Source of the DNA: an uncultured Bacteroides sp.
Lineage (GTDB): Bacteria; Bacteroidota; Bacteroidia; Bacteroidales; Bacteroidaceae
Direction: 5' to 3'
Length of the DNA stretch: 32,875 nt
NCBI GenBank assembly: GCA_944320945.1
Contig: CALUJK010000101.1
Coordinates: forward strand, 1-32,875
Under the pieces are notes generated by a model. It did not search any database and had not been told where the DNA came from. It was given only the letters and a program-made list of their open reading frames with translations. This document shows, piece by piece, positions 25,501 to 32,875 of this stretch. Every line of letters starts with the position of its first letter. The stretch's first letter is position 1. The translations under genes and the position numbers were made by a program.

Positions 25501-25668
25501 ATCGAACGATTGAGAGTATATGTCACCGGCGAAGACCTTTGGGAACATACCAACATGCTTGAAGTATTCGACCCCGAAGCAACAGACCCTGATGACAGCA
25601 ACAAAATCTCCAGAAATTATTATCCGTTCTTCCGTAGTTGGACATTTGGTATTAATCTCACATTTTAA
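22531..25668 (+). CDS. SusC-like TonB-dependent outer-membrane transporter
   Basis: This 1045-residue protein imports oligosaccharides across the outer membrane using TonB energy, paired with the SusD-like lid encoded next. A signal peptide (1-30, ending TAQ) precedes a carboxypeptidase-regulatory-like domain (about 33-110; GKVIDVANGEPLIGVSI, SYIGYKTVE). Then come the TonB-box region LQEVVVVGYG, the plug (about 120-235; GLRIRGFSSVNDASALVLIDG, ISVLKDAASCAIYGARAAAGVVLVTT), and a long beta-barrel ending WTFGINLTF with a terminal aromatic. There is no N-terminal anti-sigma-interacting extension. It is the first gene of the plus-strand PUL operon and is divergent from the sensor-regulator. Confidence 0.97.
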   Translation: MRKKSHLWKLMQLCTFCCIFLFSVTQITAQQRSIKGKVIDVANGEPLIGVSIQEKGTTNGVITDLDGNFVINTSGDATLVFSYIGYKTVEQEAKASNGVIKLSEDSQTLQEVVVVGYGVQKKVNLSGSVSALDGDEIAAKPAADVLSAMQGEMPGVTILRSSGQPGSETSGLRIRGFSSVNDASALVLIDGIEGDMTLLNPNDIASISVLKDAASCAIYGARAAAGVVLVTTKSGTEGKPRVSYNGYYSINTPGNMPERLPAWEEQEFINLSRIPTTGAVEWNAEKSSWVGNPNFNYRPLSNGRWDLFQSTNWLDEGLKDHMGQQSHSVSVSGGTKKLNYMLSGNFFTKEGILKYGANDNDRYNLLAKFNAEINKYVSVGIHVQYQSKKTKSPSYGAGSILSDLYSARGRQPVFNPEEDPNDNPYNGDLQRNAIDVMRNGGTNTTKYENFIGKANLTIKDLIKGLRINLSASRRAGYYAQTRERRYLTWNDRNGNTRYDVNNPNSLYKKKNSDYHDLLEATIAYDFTVKKDHQFNVLLGSSYENYRKDEMDATAKNMNSNDFFSFNYYDTSIATNTTLNDNIEPWAMMSYFGRINYNYADKYLLEANFRYDGSSRLSPQNRWRAFPSVSAAWRINQESWFKVDWISNLKLRASWGQLGNGAVLGLYDYLPLISKGSKDSENYMGENAYYQEELASTDKTWEVISTTNIGVDLGFLDNRLTATFDYYWKYNDDMLSSLQLPHTIGIDVPKVNVGRLKTWGWDFDVTWKDQIKDFSYQIGFNLSDSNNKLLEYDGASTISAGCVKLLEGYALNTIWGYQTDGYWSSREEYLQYKADHPGYQSFNDGNVSGGDVKYVAQGNPDHTISEGSGTPEDPGDLVYLGDTNPRYLYGINLGAQWKGFDFSIMFQGVGKRKMVIDAAALAPLYQDYQMPWTIHRDYWTEDNQDAYWPRLYQYKGNDFNFKTSDKWVQDASYIRLKNVTLGYTIPVLKKYIERLRVYVTGEDLWEHTNMLEVFDPEATDPDDSNKISRNYYPFFRSWTFGINLTF

Positions 25669-25680
25669 ACCTTGAACATT

Positions 25681-27348
25681 ATGAAAAATTATATTTATCT
25701 ACTTGCAATGTGTCTGATAGCCGGTAGTTGTACGTTGGACAGAATGCCGGAAACAGACTTGGCAGACACAAACTTCTGGCAATCTGAAACAGATTTACGC
25801 GGTGCATGCAACCGGCTCTATGTGGACCTTCCCGGTTTCTCTCATGATATGCGTTCCGAAGAATTGGTCGGCCCCAATCAAAACAGTATTTCCAGTGGAA
25901 ACCGTACAACTCCGAGTACATCGGATGATTGGACAGATCCTTATGACAAAATCGGACGTTGTAATAACATCCTGACCAAAGGTGAAAATGCACCGTTGAC
26001 AGAAGCGCAAAAAAACCGCTGGTTAGCAGAGGCACATTTCTTCAGAGCTTATCACTACTTTGATTTGGTGAAGAAATATGGAGACGTGCCCCTCATCTTA
26101 AAAGTATTCGATTCTACCAGTGACCCTGAAATAAAACGTGCGCGTGACCCACGCGAGACTGTCATTCAGCAATGCTATCAGGACTTGGCGTTTGCCGCAC
26201 AATGGTTGCCCGACATTGACGACGTTTCTGATGAATCCAATTGGGGACGTGTATCACGTTCGGCCGCACTGGCTATGATTGTACGTATCGGTTTATATGA
26301 AGGTACTTACATCAAGTATCATCAACTGACAGACGGCGATGCCAATGCACACCTGTTGAAAGCCATCAATGCTGCTGACACAATCATCAACATTGAAAAA
26401 AAACATGACCTGTTCCCCGATTTCCAAACATTGTTCTACTTTGATGGAGAAGGAAGACAAAATGCTGAAAACATATTTGTCAAAATCTATGGCCCGAACG
26501 GTGCAGGTACAATTGTGCACAACAATTCCCGCGGTTTGGAAAATGCAGCAGCAGTCAGCCGTCAGATGCTTGACAACTTCCTCTACAGTGACGGACTTCC
26601 TCGTGAAAAGTCACCGCTCCGAATTCATCCGGAAGTGAAATACAGTGACATCATGGAAAATCGTGACCCCCGACTCAAAATGACTATCTACTCTTTGGGT
26701 GAGACTGCATACAAAGGAAATGCTTACGTACCCTTTGTCAGCGTTAACCAAAGTCATGGAAACGGTTATCCCATCAAGAAAGGATTTATGTCCGACCAAT
26801 GGTCTACCAACAGTAAGGAAACTGTAGATAAGATGATTATCCGTTATGCTGAAGTATTGTTATCATACGCCGAAGCACTTTATGAATACAACGGTAGCAT
26901 CAGTGACGAGCAATTAGACAAGACTGTCAACTACATTCGCCAACGTGTAGGTTTCAACGTTCCGCTGACAAATGCTTTCGTACAGGCAAACGGTCTCAAT
27001 ATGTTACAGGAAATCCGCCGCGAACGCATGGTGGAATTCATCGACGAGAACTTACACTACGACGACATTATGCGTTGGAAAACGGCTGAGGAAGTTTTGC
27101 CTAAAGCAATGGTAGGATTGCTGTTCAACCCGGACGAAACCACTGTAACACAAGAAGAATTGGGTAACCGCTTTACTGATGCAAGTGGGAACTATAATGG
27201 TGTGCAGGTTTATGACCAAGGTAATATGTTCGTGATAGAAGAAGCCAGCTCACGCAGTTTCGACCCGGAGCGTGATTATCTCTATCCTATCCCGACTTAT
27301 GAAATATCCACCTCTAACGGTGCAGTAAAACAGAATCCTAATTGGTAA
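25681..27348 (+). CDS. SusD-like surface glycan-binding lipoprotein (RagB/SusD family)
   Basis: This 555-residue lipoprotein caps the SusC transporter and binds incoming glycan. The lipobox is AGSC (Cys17), and the acidic segment after it (LDRMPETDLAD) fits surface export. Helical TPR-like repeats and typical family motifs follow: WLAEAHFFRAYHYFDLVKKYGDVPLI (in two parts, about 111-136), IIRYAEVLLSYAEALYEYNG, and IRRERMVEFIDENLHYDDIMRW near the C-terminus. The ATG at 25681 is preferred over an in-frame TTG at 25672. It begins 12 bases after the susC stop, so the two genes are tightly coupled. Confidence 0.96.
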   Translation: MKNYIYLLAMCLIAGSCTLDRMPETDLADTNFWQSETDLRGACNRLYVDLPGFSHDMRSEELVGPNQNSISSGNRTTPSTSDDWTDPYDKIGRCNNILTKGENAPLTEAQKNRWLAEAHFFRAYHYFDLVKKYGDVPLILKVFDSTSDPEIKRARDPRETVIQQCYQDLAFAAQWLPDIDDVSDESNWGRVSRSAALAMIVRIGLYEGTYIKYHQLTDGDANAHLLKAINAADTIINIEKKHDLFPDFQTLFYFDGEGRQNAENIFVKIYGPNGAGTIVHNNSRGLENAAAVSRQMLDNFLYSDGLPREKSPLRIHPEVKYSDIMENRDPRLKMTIYSLGETAYKGNAYVPFVSVNQSHGNGYPIKKGFMSDQWSTNSKETVDKMIIRYAEVLLSYAEALYEYNGSISDEQLDKTVNYIRQRVGFNVPLTNAFVQANGLNMLQEIRRERMVEFIDENLHYDDIMRWKTAEEVLPKAMVGLLFNPDETTVTQEELGNRFTDASGNYNGVQVYDQGNMFVIEEASSRSFDPERDYLYPIPTYEISTSNGAVKQNPNW

Positions 27349-27371
27349 TAACACTCTAAACGAATATAATT

Positions 27372-27926
27372 ATGAAAAAGACATTGATATTTTTGACTTT
27401 GGCCGTATGTACATTCTTCGCAAGCTGCGGCGATGATGAATGGGATTATGACCACTCGCTGGAACATGTTTATTACTACGGACTATGTAATGAAGCATTC
27501 CCCGGCGGTAACGAAAAACAATATAACGTGGCACAAGGTGACACAGTGGGAGTACCGACACAATTTTTCAGTGCATTTACACGCTCTTATAGTCCGGAAG
27601 TCTATTACTACACCTCTCCGGTACCCGATGCCGACCCGCAACTGGTTTGTGGAACAGACTATGTCGTAGTAGATGCCAACGGCAATGAGCTGACACCGGA
27701 TGCCAATGGCGCTTATCCCATGGTATGGCCAAATGCCAAGCAGGGCATTCAGAACATCTATATCAAGGCTTTGAACGGTCAGAAAGGTTCACTCCGAGTA
27801 TTGACGTTCGATCCTAACAAGACCATGAGTAACATGGACGTAGAAAGCACCGTCATTGTACGCACCAATCAATATGAGGTTCGTGCTTTCACCGAGAACT
27901 ATTATGTAACGGTCAACATCGAATAA
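27372..27926 (+). CDS. Small acidic surface lipoprotein in the SusE position, family not recognised
   Basis: This 184-residue protein has a lipoprotein signal (FFASC, Cys19) followed at once by GDDEWDYDH. That strongly acidic stretch fits the Bacteroidota surface-export signal. The mature part is rich in Tyr, Trp, Asp and beta-prone segments (EHVYYYGLCNEAF, YSPEVYYYTSP, STVIVRTNQYEVRAF). It could be one or two immunoglobulin-like modules, but I do not recognise the family. Its place directly after susD, 23 bases downstream and before the internal terminator, is where SusE/SusF-like surface glycan-binding proteins are encoded. A glycan-binding role is therefore likely but inferred from position; it is much smaller than SusE. 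Confidence 0.75.
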   Translation: MKKTLIFLTLAVCTFFASCGDDEWDYDHSLEHVYYYGLCNEAFPGGNEKQYNVAQGDTVGVPTQFFSAFTRSYSPEVYYYTSPVPDADPQLVCGTDYVVVDANGNELTPDANGAYPMVWPNAKQGIQNIYIKALNGQKGSLRVLTFDPNKTMSNMDVESTVIVRTNQYEVRAFTENYYVTVNIE

Positions 27927-27943
27927 TCATAATATCAACTCTG

Positions 27944-27998
27944 CATAAGGATGCCTGCACTTTTTTAAAAGGAAACGGCATCCTTATGTAATTTTTCC
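27944..27998 (+). terminator. Internal terminator/attenuator between lipoprotein gene and lyase-GH88 gene
   Basis: CATAAGGATGCC (27944-27955) and GGCATCCTTATG (27977-27988) form a perfect 12-pair stem, followed by TAATTTTTCC. The next gene on the same strand begins at 28021 with no clear promoter box between. It therefore probably acts as a partial terminator that lowers enzyme expression relative to susC/susD. Confidence 0.75.
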
Positions 27999-28020
27999 AT
28001 CTCTTAATCCTAATTATATC

Positions 28021-30363
28021 ATGAAACACAGAGCATGCATACTGATTGCCTCTCTCTTCGTTGGAGCTCACCTACAGGCTCAATCCATCTGGAATGCCGA
28101 CCATCTTTCTGAAGTAAAACAGTCTTTGCAAGAACCTTATTATGCAAATACCTATCAGAAACTCATCCGGCAAGCCGATGATTTGCTGGACGTAAAGCCT
28201 CTTTCTGTCATGATGAAAGAAAACGCGCCAGCCAGCGGAAATAAACACGACTATATGAGTTTGGCACGCTATTTTTGGCCGGACCCGACTAAACCAAACG
28301 GACTTCCTTATATCACCCGTGACGGGGAATCGAATCCCGAATTGAATAAATACGACCGCAACAGACTGGGAGATACCGCCGAACGTATCAAGATTTTAGG
28401 TCTGGCATGGTACTTCAGTAACGACGAAAAATACGCCCAAAAAGCCACTGAACTGATTCGTACTTGGTTCTTAGACAAATCCACCCGCATGAATCCGAAT
28501 TTAGAGTATGCACAGGTGGCAATGGGACATGACAATAACAAGGGGCGCAGTTACGGCGTCTTAGATACTTATTCTTTTGTGGAGATGTTAGATGCAGTAG
28601 CATTGATGGAATCTTCTAAATCTTTCACAAACAAAGACAGCAAACAATTGAAAGCTTGGTTCCGTAAACTGCTTGACTGGATATTGACCAGTCCGCAAGG
28701 CATCGGTGAAAGCCAAGCGAAAAACAATCACGGAACAGCTTGTGACGCACAAATCATAGCCTTCGCACTCTATACAGGCCAAACCGATATAGCCAAACGT
28801 GTACTGGAGAGTGTACCACAAAAGCGTATCTTCACACAAATAGAACCCGATGGAAAACAACCGTACGAATTGACTCGGACATTAGCCTTCGGATACTCTC
28901 AATACAACTTAAACCATATGATTGATATCTTCCTGATGGGACAGAAAATCGGCATCAATATTGACAAAGAGACTTCCGGTGACGGACGTAACTTCTATAA
29001 AGCCATGGATTTTCTGGCAAAATATGTAGGCAAGGAACGCACTGAATGGCCTTACCAGCAAATCGCAGAATGGGATTACAAGCAACAAGCTTTCTGCCAA
29101 GACCTCTATCGTACAGCGACCTTACTGGATACTACTCGCCACGATTTCCTGAAACTCTATAACGACAATCGTATCTATCGACCGAACGATTTATTTAATC
29201 TGTTGTATGTAAAAGCCAATGAAGCAGACCATGCCTTTGCTTTCGCAAGCAAGCAGTTAAAGACTGCCATACAATGTGCTACCAAAGCTAAAAAAGAAAA
29301 GGCAAACGCTGAAAAACGCCGTATTATCCCTTGCACCATCAATAAAGACGGTTCACTGGCAATGGTACATGCCAACGACTGGCGTTCCGGATTCTTCGCC
29401 GGAACCTTGTGGCACGTTTACGACTACACAAATGACCCATATTGGCGTCAAGAGGCTATTTCATGGACATGGCCCGTTGAAGAAGCCAAATGGAACAAAG
29501 GAACACACGATTTGGGATTCATGATTGGCGACAGCTTTGGCAAGGCATGGGAATTGACAAACGAACGTTCTTATAAAGACGTAATGCTCCAAGCTGCCCA
29601 AACACTTATCACCCGTTTCAATCCACAAGTAGGCTGTATACGTTCATGGGATCACAACCGGGACAAATGGAAATATCCGGTCATCATCGACAACATGATG
29701 AACCTAGAAATGTTGTTCAATGCCACACAACTAACTGGTGATTCCATCTACTGGAAGATTGCCATAAAACATGCCGACAACACCATGAAGAACCACTTCC
29801 GGCCGGATTACTCTTCTTATCACGTAGTTGACTATGACCCCGAAACAGGTGCGGTACGTCAGCAATGCACACATCAAGGTTATTCGGACGATTCTTTCTG
29901 GAGCCGTGGACAAGGATGGGGATTATACGGTTACACCATGTGTTACCGCTTCACAAAAAATCCCGCTTACCTGGCACATGCCGAACACATCGCTGATTTC
30001 TTCCTCAATCTGCCTAATCAGCCTGACGATTTAATACCTTATTGGGACATGAAAGCGCCAAACATTCCCAATGCTCCGCGTGATGCTTCAGCTGCCGCAA
30101 TTACCGCTTCGGCACTCTATGAGTTATGTACTTATGTTTCTCCGAAGAAAGGCAAACAATACAGAAATATCGCCGACAAAATAGTCCATAACCTACGCAC
30201 TCATTACCAAGCTGAAACGGGTACGAACTACGGTTTCTTACTATTACATTCCACCGGTCATCATCCCGCTGGTAAAGAAATCGACGTTCCTTTGAACTAT
30301 GCAGACTACTATTATCTGGAAGCTATGATGAGAATGGCAGCGTTACAAGCCAAAGGGGAATAA
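28021..30363 (+). CDS. Two-domain enzyme: alginate-lyase-fold lyase fused to GH88 unsaturated glucuronyl hydrolase
   Basis: This 780-residue protein has a signal peptide (1-21, ending LQAQ) and no lipobox, so it is probably periplasmic. Residues about 25-395 are a PL38-like alginate-lyase-fold domain with N236 and H237 (KNNHGT), R286 and Y292 (TRTLAFGYS). These match the separate lyase at 14074-15249 with a constant offset of 11. Residues about 400-780 are a GH88 unsaturated glucuronyl hydrolase domain. Its catalytic aspartates are D497 (THDLGF) and D557 (IIDNMMN), 60 apart, much as D88/D149 in Bacillus UGL. A Lys-rich stretch (about 420-438) may be the linker. The first domain would create a delta-4,5-unsaturated uronate end and the second would remove it. 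Both active sites look intact; substrate unproven. Confidence 0.9.
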   Translation: MKHRACILIASLFVGAHLQAQSIWNADHLSEVKQSLQEPYYANTYQKLIRQADDLLDVKPLSVMMKENAPASGNKHDYMSLARYFWPDPTKPNGLPYITRDGESNPELNKYDRNRLGDTAERIKILGLAWYFSNDEKYAQKATELIRTWFLDKSTRMNPNLEYAQVAMGHDNNKGRSYGVLDTYSFVEMLDAVALMESSKSFTNKDSKQLKAWFRKLLDWILTSPQGIGESQAKNNHGTACDAQIIAFALYTGQTDIAKRVLESVPQKRIFTQIEPDGKQPYELTRTLAFGYSQYNLNHMIDIFLMGQKIGINIDKETSGDGRNFYKAMDFLAKYVGKERTEWPYQQIAEWDYKQQAFCQDLYRTATLLDTTRHDFLKLYNDNRIYRPNDLFNLLYVKANEADHAFAFASKQLKTAIQCATKAKKEKANAEKRRIIPCTINKDGSLAMVHANDWRSGFFAGTLWHVYDYTNDPYWRQEAISWTWPVEEAKWNKGTHDLGFMIGDSFGKAWELTNERSYKDVMLQAAQTLITRFNPQVGCIRSWDHNRDKWKYPVIIDNMMNLEMLFNATQLTGDSIYWKIAIKHADNTMKNHFRPDYSSYHVVDYDPETGAVRQQCTHQGYSDDSFWSRGQGWGLYGYTMCYRFTKNPAYLAHAEHIADFFLNLPNQPDDLIPYWDMKAPNIPNAPRDASAAAITASALYELCTYVSPKKGKQYRNIADKIVHNLRTHYQAETGTNYGFLLLHSTGHHPAGKEIDVPLNYADYYYLEAMMRMAALQAKGE

Positions 30364-30417
30364 CACTTGCTAAGCTGCGACATATATTAAACTCACATTA
30401 TTTATTTCAACAGCACA

Positions 30418-32875
30418 ATGAAAACGAGCAAAACCCTCTGTCAACTATTGTTGTTTACTTTTCTTTGTACAACACAGCTATACGCTTCCCTCCCTTCAGA
30501 TAAGAAAATACGTCTCACCCAACAGTGGGAATTTATCCGCCAGGACATGGGAAGCCCTTGGGAGGTCATGCGACCTGCCCAACCGGGAAAGCCGGAAAGC
30601 GTTCCATTGTGGCAAAAAGTTACTTTGCCGCATTGCTTCAATGCCGAAGACGCTACCAACCCTGATGTAAACTACTATCAAGGAGCGGGATGGTATCGTA
30701 CTACCCTCGACATCAACAATCCTTATGCCAACGGGAAGACCTATCTGGAATTTGAAGGTGCAGGTCAAAAGACTGAAGTCTATGTTTACACGACGTTAGT
30801 TGCCAAACATGTAGGAGGATATGATGAATGGAAAGCCGACATCACCGATGCCGTTGCCCGCATCAAGACTAACAGTGTACTGATGAAACGGTTTAGCGGA
30901 AAGATTCCAATCACCATCCGTTGTGACAATGGCCGTGATACACAAACTATTCCTTCGGACATGTCTGATTTTAACCTTTACGGTGGCCTCTATCGTTATG
31001 TCAACTTAGTCTATGTACCGGCTTGGCACATGGATGCTATCCGTATTGACAGCCAGACTGACGAGAAAGGGCGTAACGGAGAAGTTACCATCACCGTCCT
31101 ACCGGAAGATTCAAAAGCAAAAGACGAAGCCAAAGTCTCCGTCCGTATCTTTTCACCGGAAGGCAAAGAAGTTTTCTCTTCTCCTCTTAACAATAAAGAA
31201 TCCAACGGATACACTGTTAACTTTGATTTGAAAAAACCTCAACTGTGGAGTCCGGAGAAACCGTCTCTTTACACTTGCAAAGTCCAGGCCGTGTACCATG
31301 CAGATACACTGACTGCCACCCAGCGTTTCGGTTTCCGGCACTTCCGTTTCGAAGAACAAGGTCCGTTCTATCTAAATGGAAAAAGATATTTGCTGAGAGG
31401 CACACATCGCCACGAAGACCATGCCGGAGTAGGCGCAGCATTAACAGAAGAAATGATGCAATGCGAAATGCGACAAATCAAAGAAATGGGAGCCAATTTT
31501 ATCCGTCTGGGACACTATCAGCAATCAAGAATCATATTAGACTTGTGTGATGAACTGGGACTGTTGGTATGGGAAGAAATCCCCTGGTGTCGCGGCGGAT
31601 TGGGTAACCCGACTTACAAGGAACAAGCACGGCGCATGCTGACCAACATGATTACGCAACACCGGAATCATCCATCCGTCATACTTTGGGGACTCGGTAA
31701 TGAGAACGACTGGCCGGGAGATTTTGAAACGTTCAACAAAGATAGCATACGTTCTTTCATGAGCGAATTGAATGAGCTGGCTCATCAATTGGATTCTTCT
31801 CGCTGCACCGTTATACGCCGATGTGATTTTTGTAAAGACATTGTAGATGTATATTCACCGAGTATTTGGGCAGGATGGTATAGCAATAAGTTTACTGATT
31901 ACCGGCAAAAAACAGAGCAAGGCATTCAATCCGTGCCGCATTTCCTTCATGCCGAATGGGGAGGAGACAGTCATCCCGGCCGACATACAGAAAATCGGAA
32001 AATGCTTGAAGAAGTTGTAGCCGGTGACCGAAACGGTGATTGGAGCGAAAGTTACATTGTACGGTTGTTCGACTGGCATTTAAAAGAACAAGAACAAATG
32101 CCTCAGTTAACCGGCAGTCTGTTTTGGACATTCAAAGATTTTTCAACGCCGTTACGTCCCCGGAATCCCATTCCATACGTCAATCAAAAGGGAGTTGTGC
32201 AACGCGATGGTACTCCTAAAGAGAGTTACTATGTCTTCCAATCCTACTGGAGTGATAAACCGATGGTACATATTTATGGACATTCACAACCAATACGTTG
32301 GGGTACTACCGAAGAACTGAAAGAAGTGCTGGTATATTCCAACTGTCCGGAAGTAGAACTCTTCGTAAACGGAGTATCACAAGGTATTCGTAAAAGAGAC
32401 AGCCAAGACTTCCCCGCAGCCGGTTTACGGTGGCAAGTCAAGCTGAAAGAGGGTGAGAACCAACTGAAAGCCATAGCACGGAAAGGCAAGCAGCAATTAA
32501 CGGACGAAATCAATCAGGAATATCAAACTCAACGCTGGGGTACACCTGCACAAATCCGTCTGACACAAGTAACGACCAACGATGCCATAGGGAAAAAGAC
32601 GCTGATACGCGCCGAACTACTGGACGCAAACGGAGTACGGTGTCTGGATGCCGCAGACTTTGTCCGTTTCGGTTGTACAGAATCATCGGCACTGTTGCAA
32701 AACCAAGGCACCGCACACGGGTCACAACTGATACAGATGGCCAATGGACGAGCTGAAATCTGCGTAAAACCCATGCAAATACCTGTCATCGTCAGCGTGC
32801 GTGACGAAGCAGGTAAACTTACGCCGGCTTTCATTCGTGTAAAAAAAAAAAAAAGAGAAGAGATAAACATTCATT
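30418..32875 (+). CDS. GH2 glycoside hydrolase with beta-glucuronidase-type NxK motif, cut by window edge
   Basis: The frame runs from ATG 30418 through the right edge (819 codons seen). A signal peptide (about 1-23, LYA) leads the usual GH2 order: sugar-binding domain (about 30-190; WYRTTLDI), immunoglobulin-like domain (about 200-305; LWSPEKPSLYTCKV), then the TIM barrel (about 310-600). The acid/base E429 lies in WGLGNEND and the nucleophile E513 in HAEWGG. N589-Q590-K591 in VNQKG aligns with the NxK motif that contacts the glucuronate carboxylate in GH2 beta-glucuronidases, although other GH2 enzymes can also carry it. Extra C-terminal beta-domains follow. A run of fourteen A residues at 32841-32854 near the C-terminus makes the end uncertain: skipping one base would give a stop at 32864-32866. 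It lies 54 bases after the lyase-GH88 gene in the same operon. Confidence 0.9.
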   Translation, partial: MKTSKTLCQLLLFTFLCTTQLYASLPSDKKIRLTQQWEFIRQDMGSPWEVMRPAQPGKPESVPLWQKVTLPHCFNAEDATNPDVNYYQGAGWYRTTLDINNPYANGKTYLEFEGAGQKTEVYVYTTLVAKHVGGYDEWKADITDAVARIKTNSVLMKRFSGKIPITIRCDNGRDTQTIPSDMSDFNLYGGLYRYVNLVYVPAWHMDAIRIDSQTDEKGRNGEVTITVLPEDSKAKDEAKVSVRIFSPEGKEVFSSPLNNKESNGYTVNFDLKKPQLWSPEKPSLYTCKVQAVYHADTLTATQRFGFRHFRFEEQGPFYLNGKRYLLRGTHRHEDHAGVGAALTEEMMQCEMRQIKEMGANFIRLGHYQQSRIILDLCDELGLLVWEEIPWCRGGLGNPTYKEQARRMLTNMITQHRNHPSVILWGLGNENDWPGDFETFNKDSIRSFMSELNELAHQLDSSRCTVIRRCDFCKDIVDVYSPSIWAGWYSNKFTDYRQKTEQGIQSVPHFLHAEWGGDSHPGRHTENRKMLEEVVAGDRNGDWSESYIVRLFDWHLKEQEQMPQLTGSLFWTFKDFSTPLRPRNPIPYVNQKGVVQRDGTPKESYYVFQSYWSDKPMVHIYGHSQPIRWGTTEELKEVLVYSNCPEVELFVNGVSQGIRKRDSQDFPAAGLRWQVKLKEGENQLKAIARKGKQQLTDEINQEYQTQRWGTPAQIRLTQVTTNDAIGKKTLIRAELLDANGVRCLDAADFVRFGCTESSALLQNQGTAHGSQLIQMANGRAEICVKPMQIPVIVSVRDEAGKLTPAFIRVKKKKREEINIH

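Noticed and set aside
1-32875. CRISPR array, tRNA, rRNA, integrase or phage genes
   Set aside because: No regularly spaced repeat-spacer series was seen, and no cloverleaf, rRNA segment or recombinase motif was noticed on either strand.

Overview
This window looks like a chromosomal segment of a gut-type Bacteroides (Bacteroidota). The evidence is a SusC/SusD pair with polysaccharide-degrading enzymes, TAnnTTTG-type promoter boxes, few Shine-Dalgarno sites, lipoproteins with acidic residues after the lipobox cysteine, and a core block of DUF2851, dapB, two lepB-like genes and wbqC. The species cannot be fixed from the sequence alone.

Layout. (1) 1-6517, plus strand: a tripartite RND efflux operon made of a 5'-truncated periplasmic adaptor, an AcrB-like permease with an extra membrane-spanning insert, and a TolC/OprM-like lipoprotein. 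It is followed closely by a divergent LpxA-like acyltransferase. The two gaps inside the efflux operon carry an identical 28-base TTCTTCATT-rich block just before the next start codon. A strong bidirectional terminator (6541-6597) closes the block. (2) 6589-11696: a DUF2851 gene on the minus strand, then dapB, an active-looking signal peptidase I, a second signal peptidase homologue that has lost both catalytic residues, and a WbqC-family gene on the plus strand. Divergent promoter boxes lie between DUF2851 and dapB. (3) 11864-32875: a polysaccharide utilisation locus (PUL), cut by the right edge. A minus-strand operon is transcribed GH5 > GH3 > PL38-like lyase > PL8 lyase. Next comes a membrane-spanning LuxR-type sensor-regulator (minus). 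Divergent from it is a plus-strand operon: susC, susD, a small acidic surface lipoprotein, an internal terminator, a lyase-GH88 fusion, and a GH2 enzyme with the NxK motif of beta-glucuronidases.

How the PUL may work (inference). Surface lipoproteins (GH5, PL38-like, SusD, the small lipoprotein) would bind and cut an acidic, uronate-containing polysaccharide. SusC would import oligosaccharides. In the periplasm the PL8 enzyme and the lyase half of the fusion would generate unsaturated uronate ends, which the GH88 half and then GH3 and GH2 would remove. The regulator would sense a periplasmic oligosaccharide and act directly on DNA, since it shows no kinase or receiver domain. The mix of two alginate-lyase-fold enzymes, PL8, GH88, beta-glucosidase, GH5 and a glucuronidase-like GH2 points to a glucuronate-containing beta-glucan-like or gum-type substrate. 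The exact polymer cannot be named.

Most notable: the lyase-GH88 fusion, the catalytically dead signal peptidase beside the live one, the LpxA paralogue with a rebuilt active site, and a 22/44-base foldback repeat in the regulator-susC gap.
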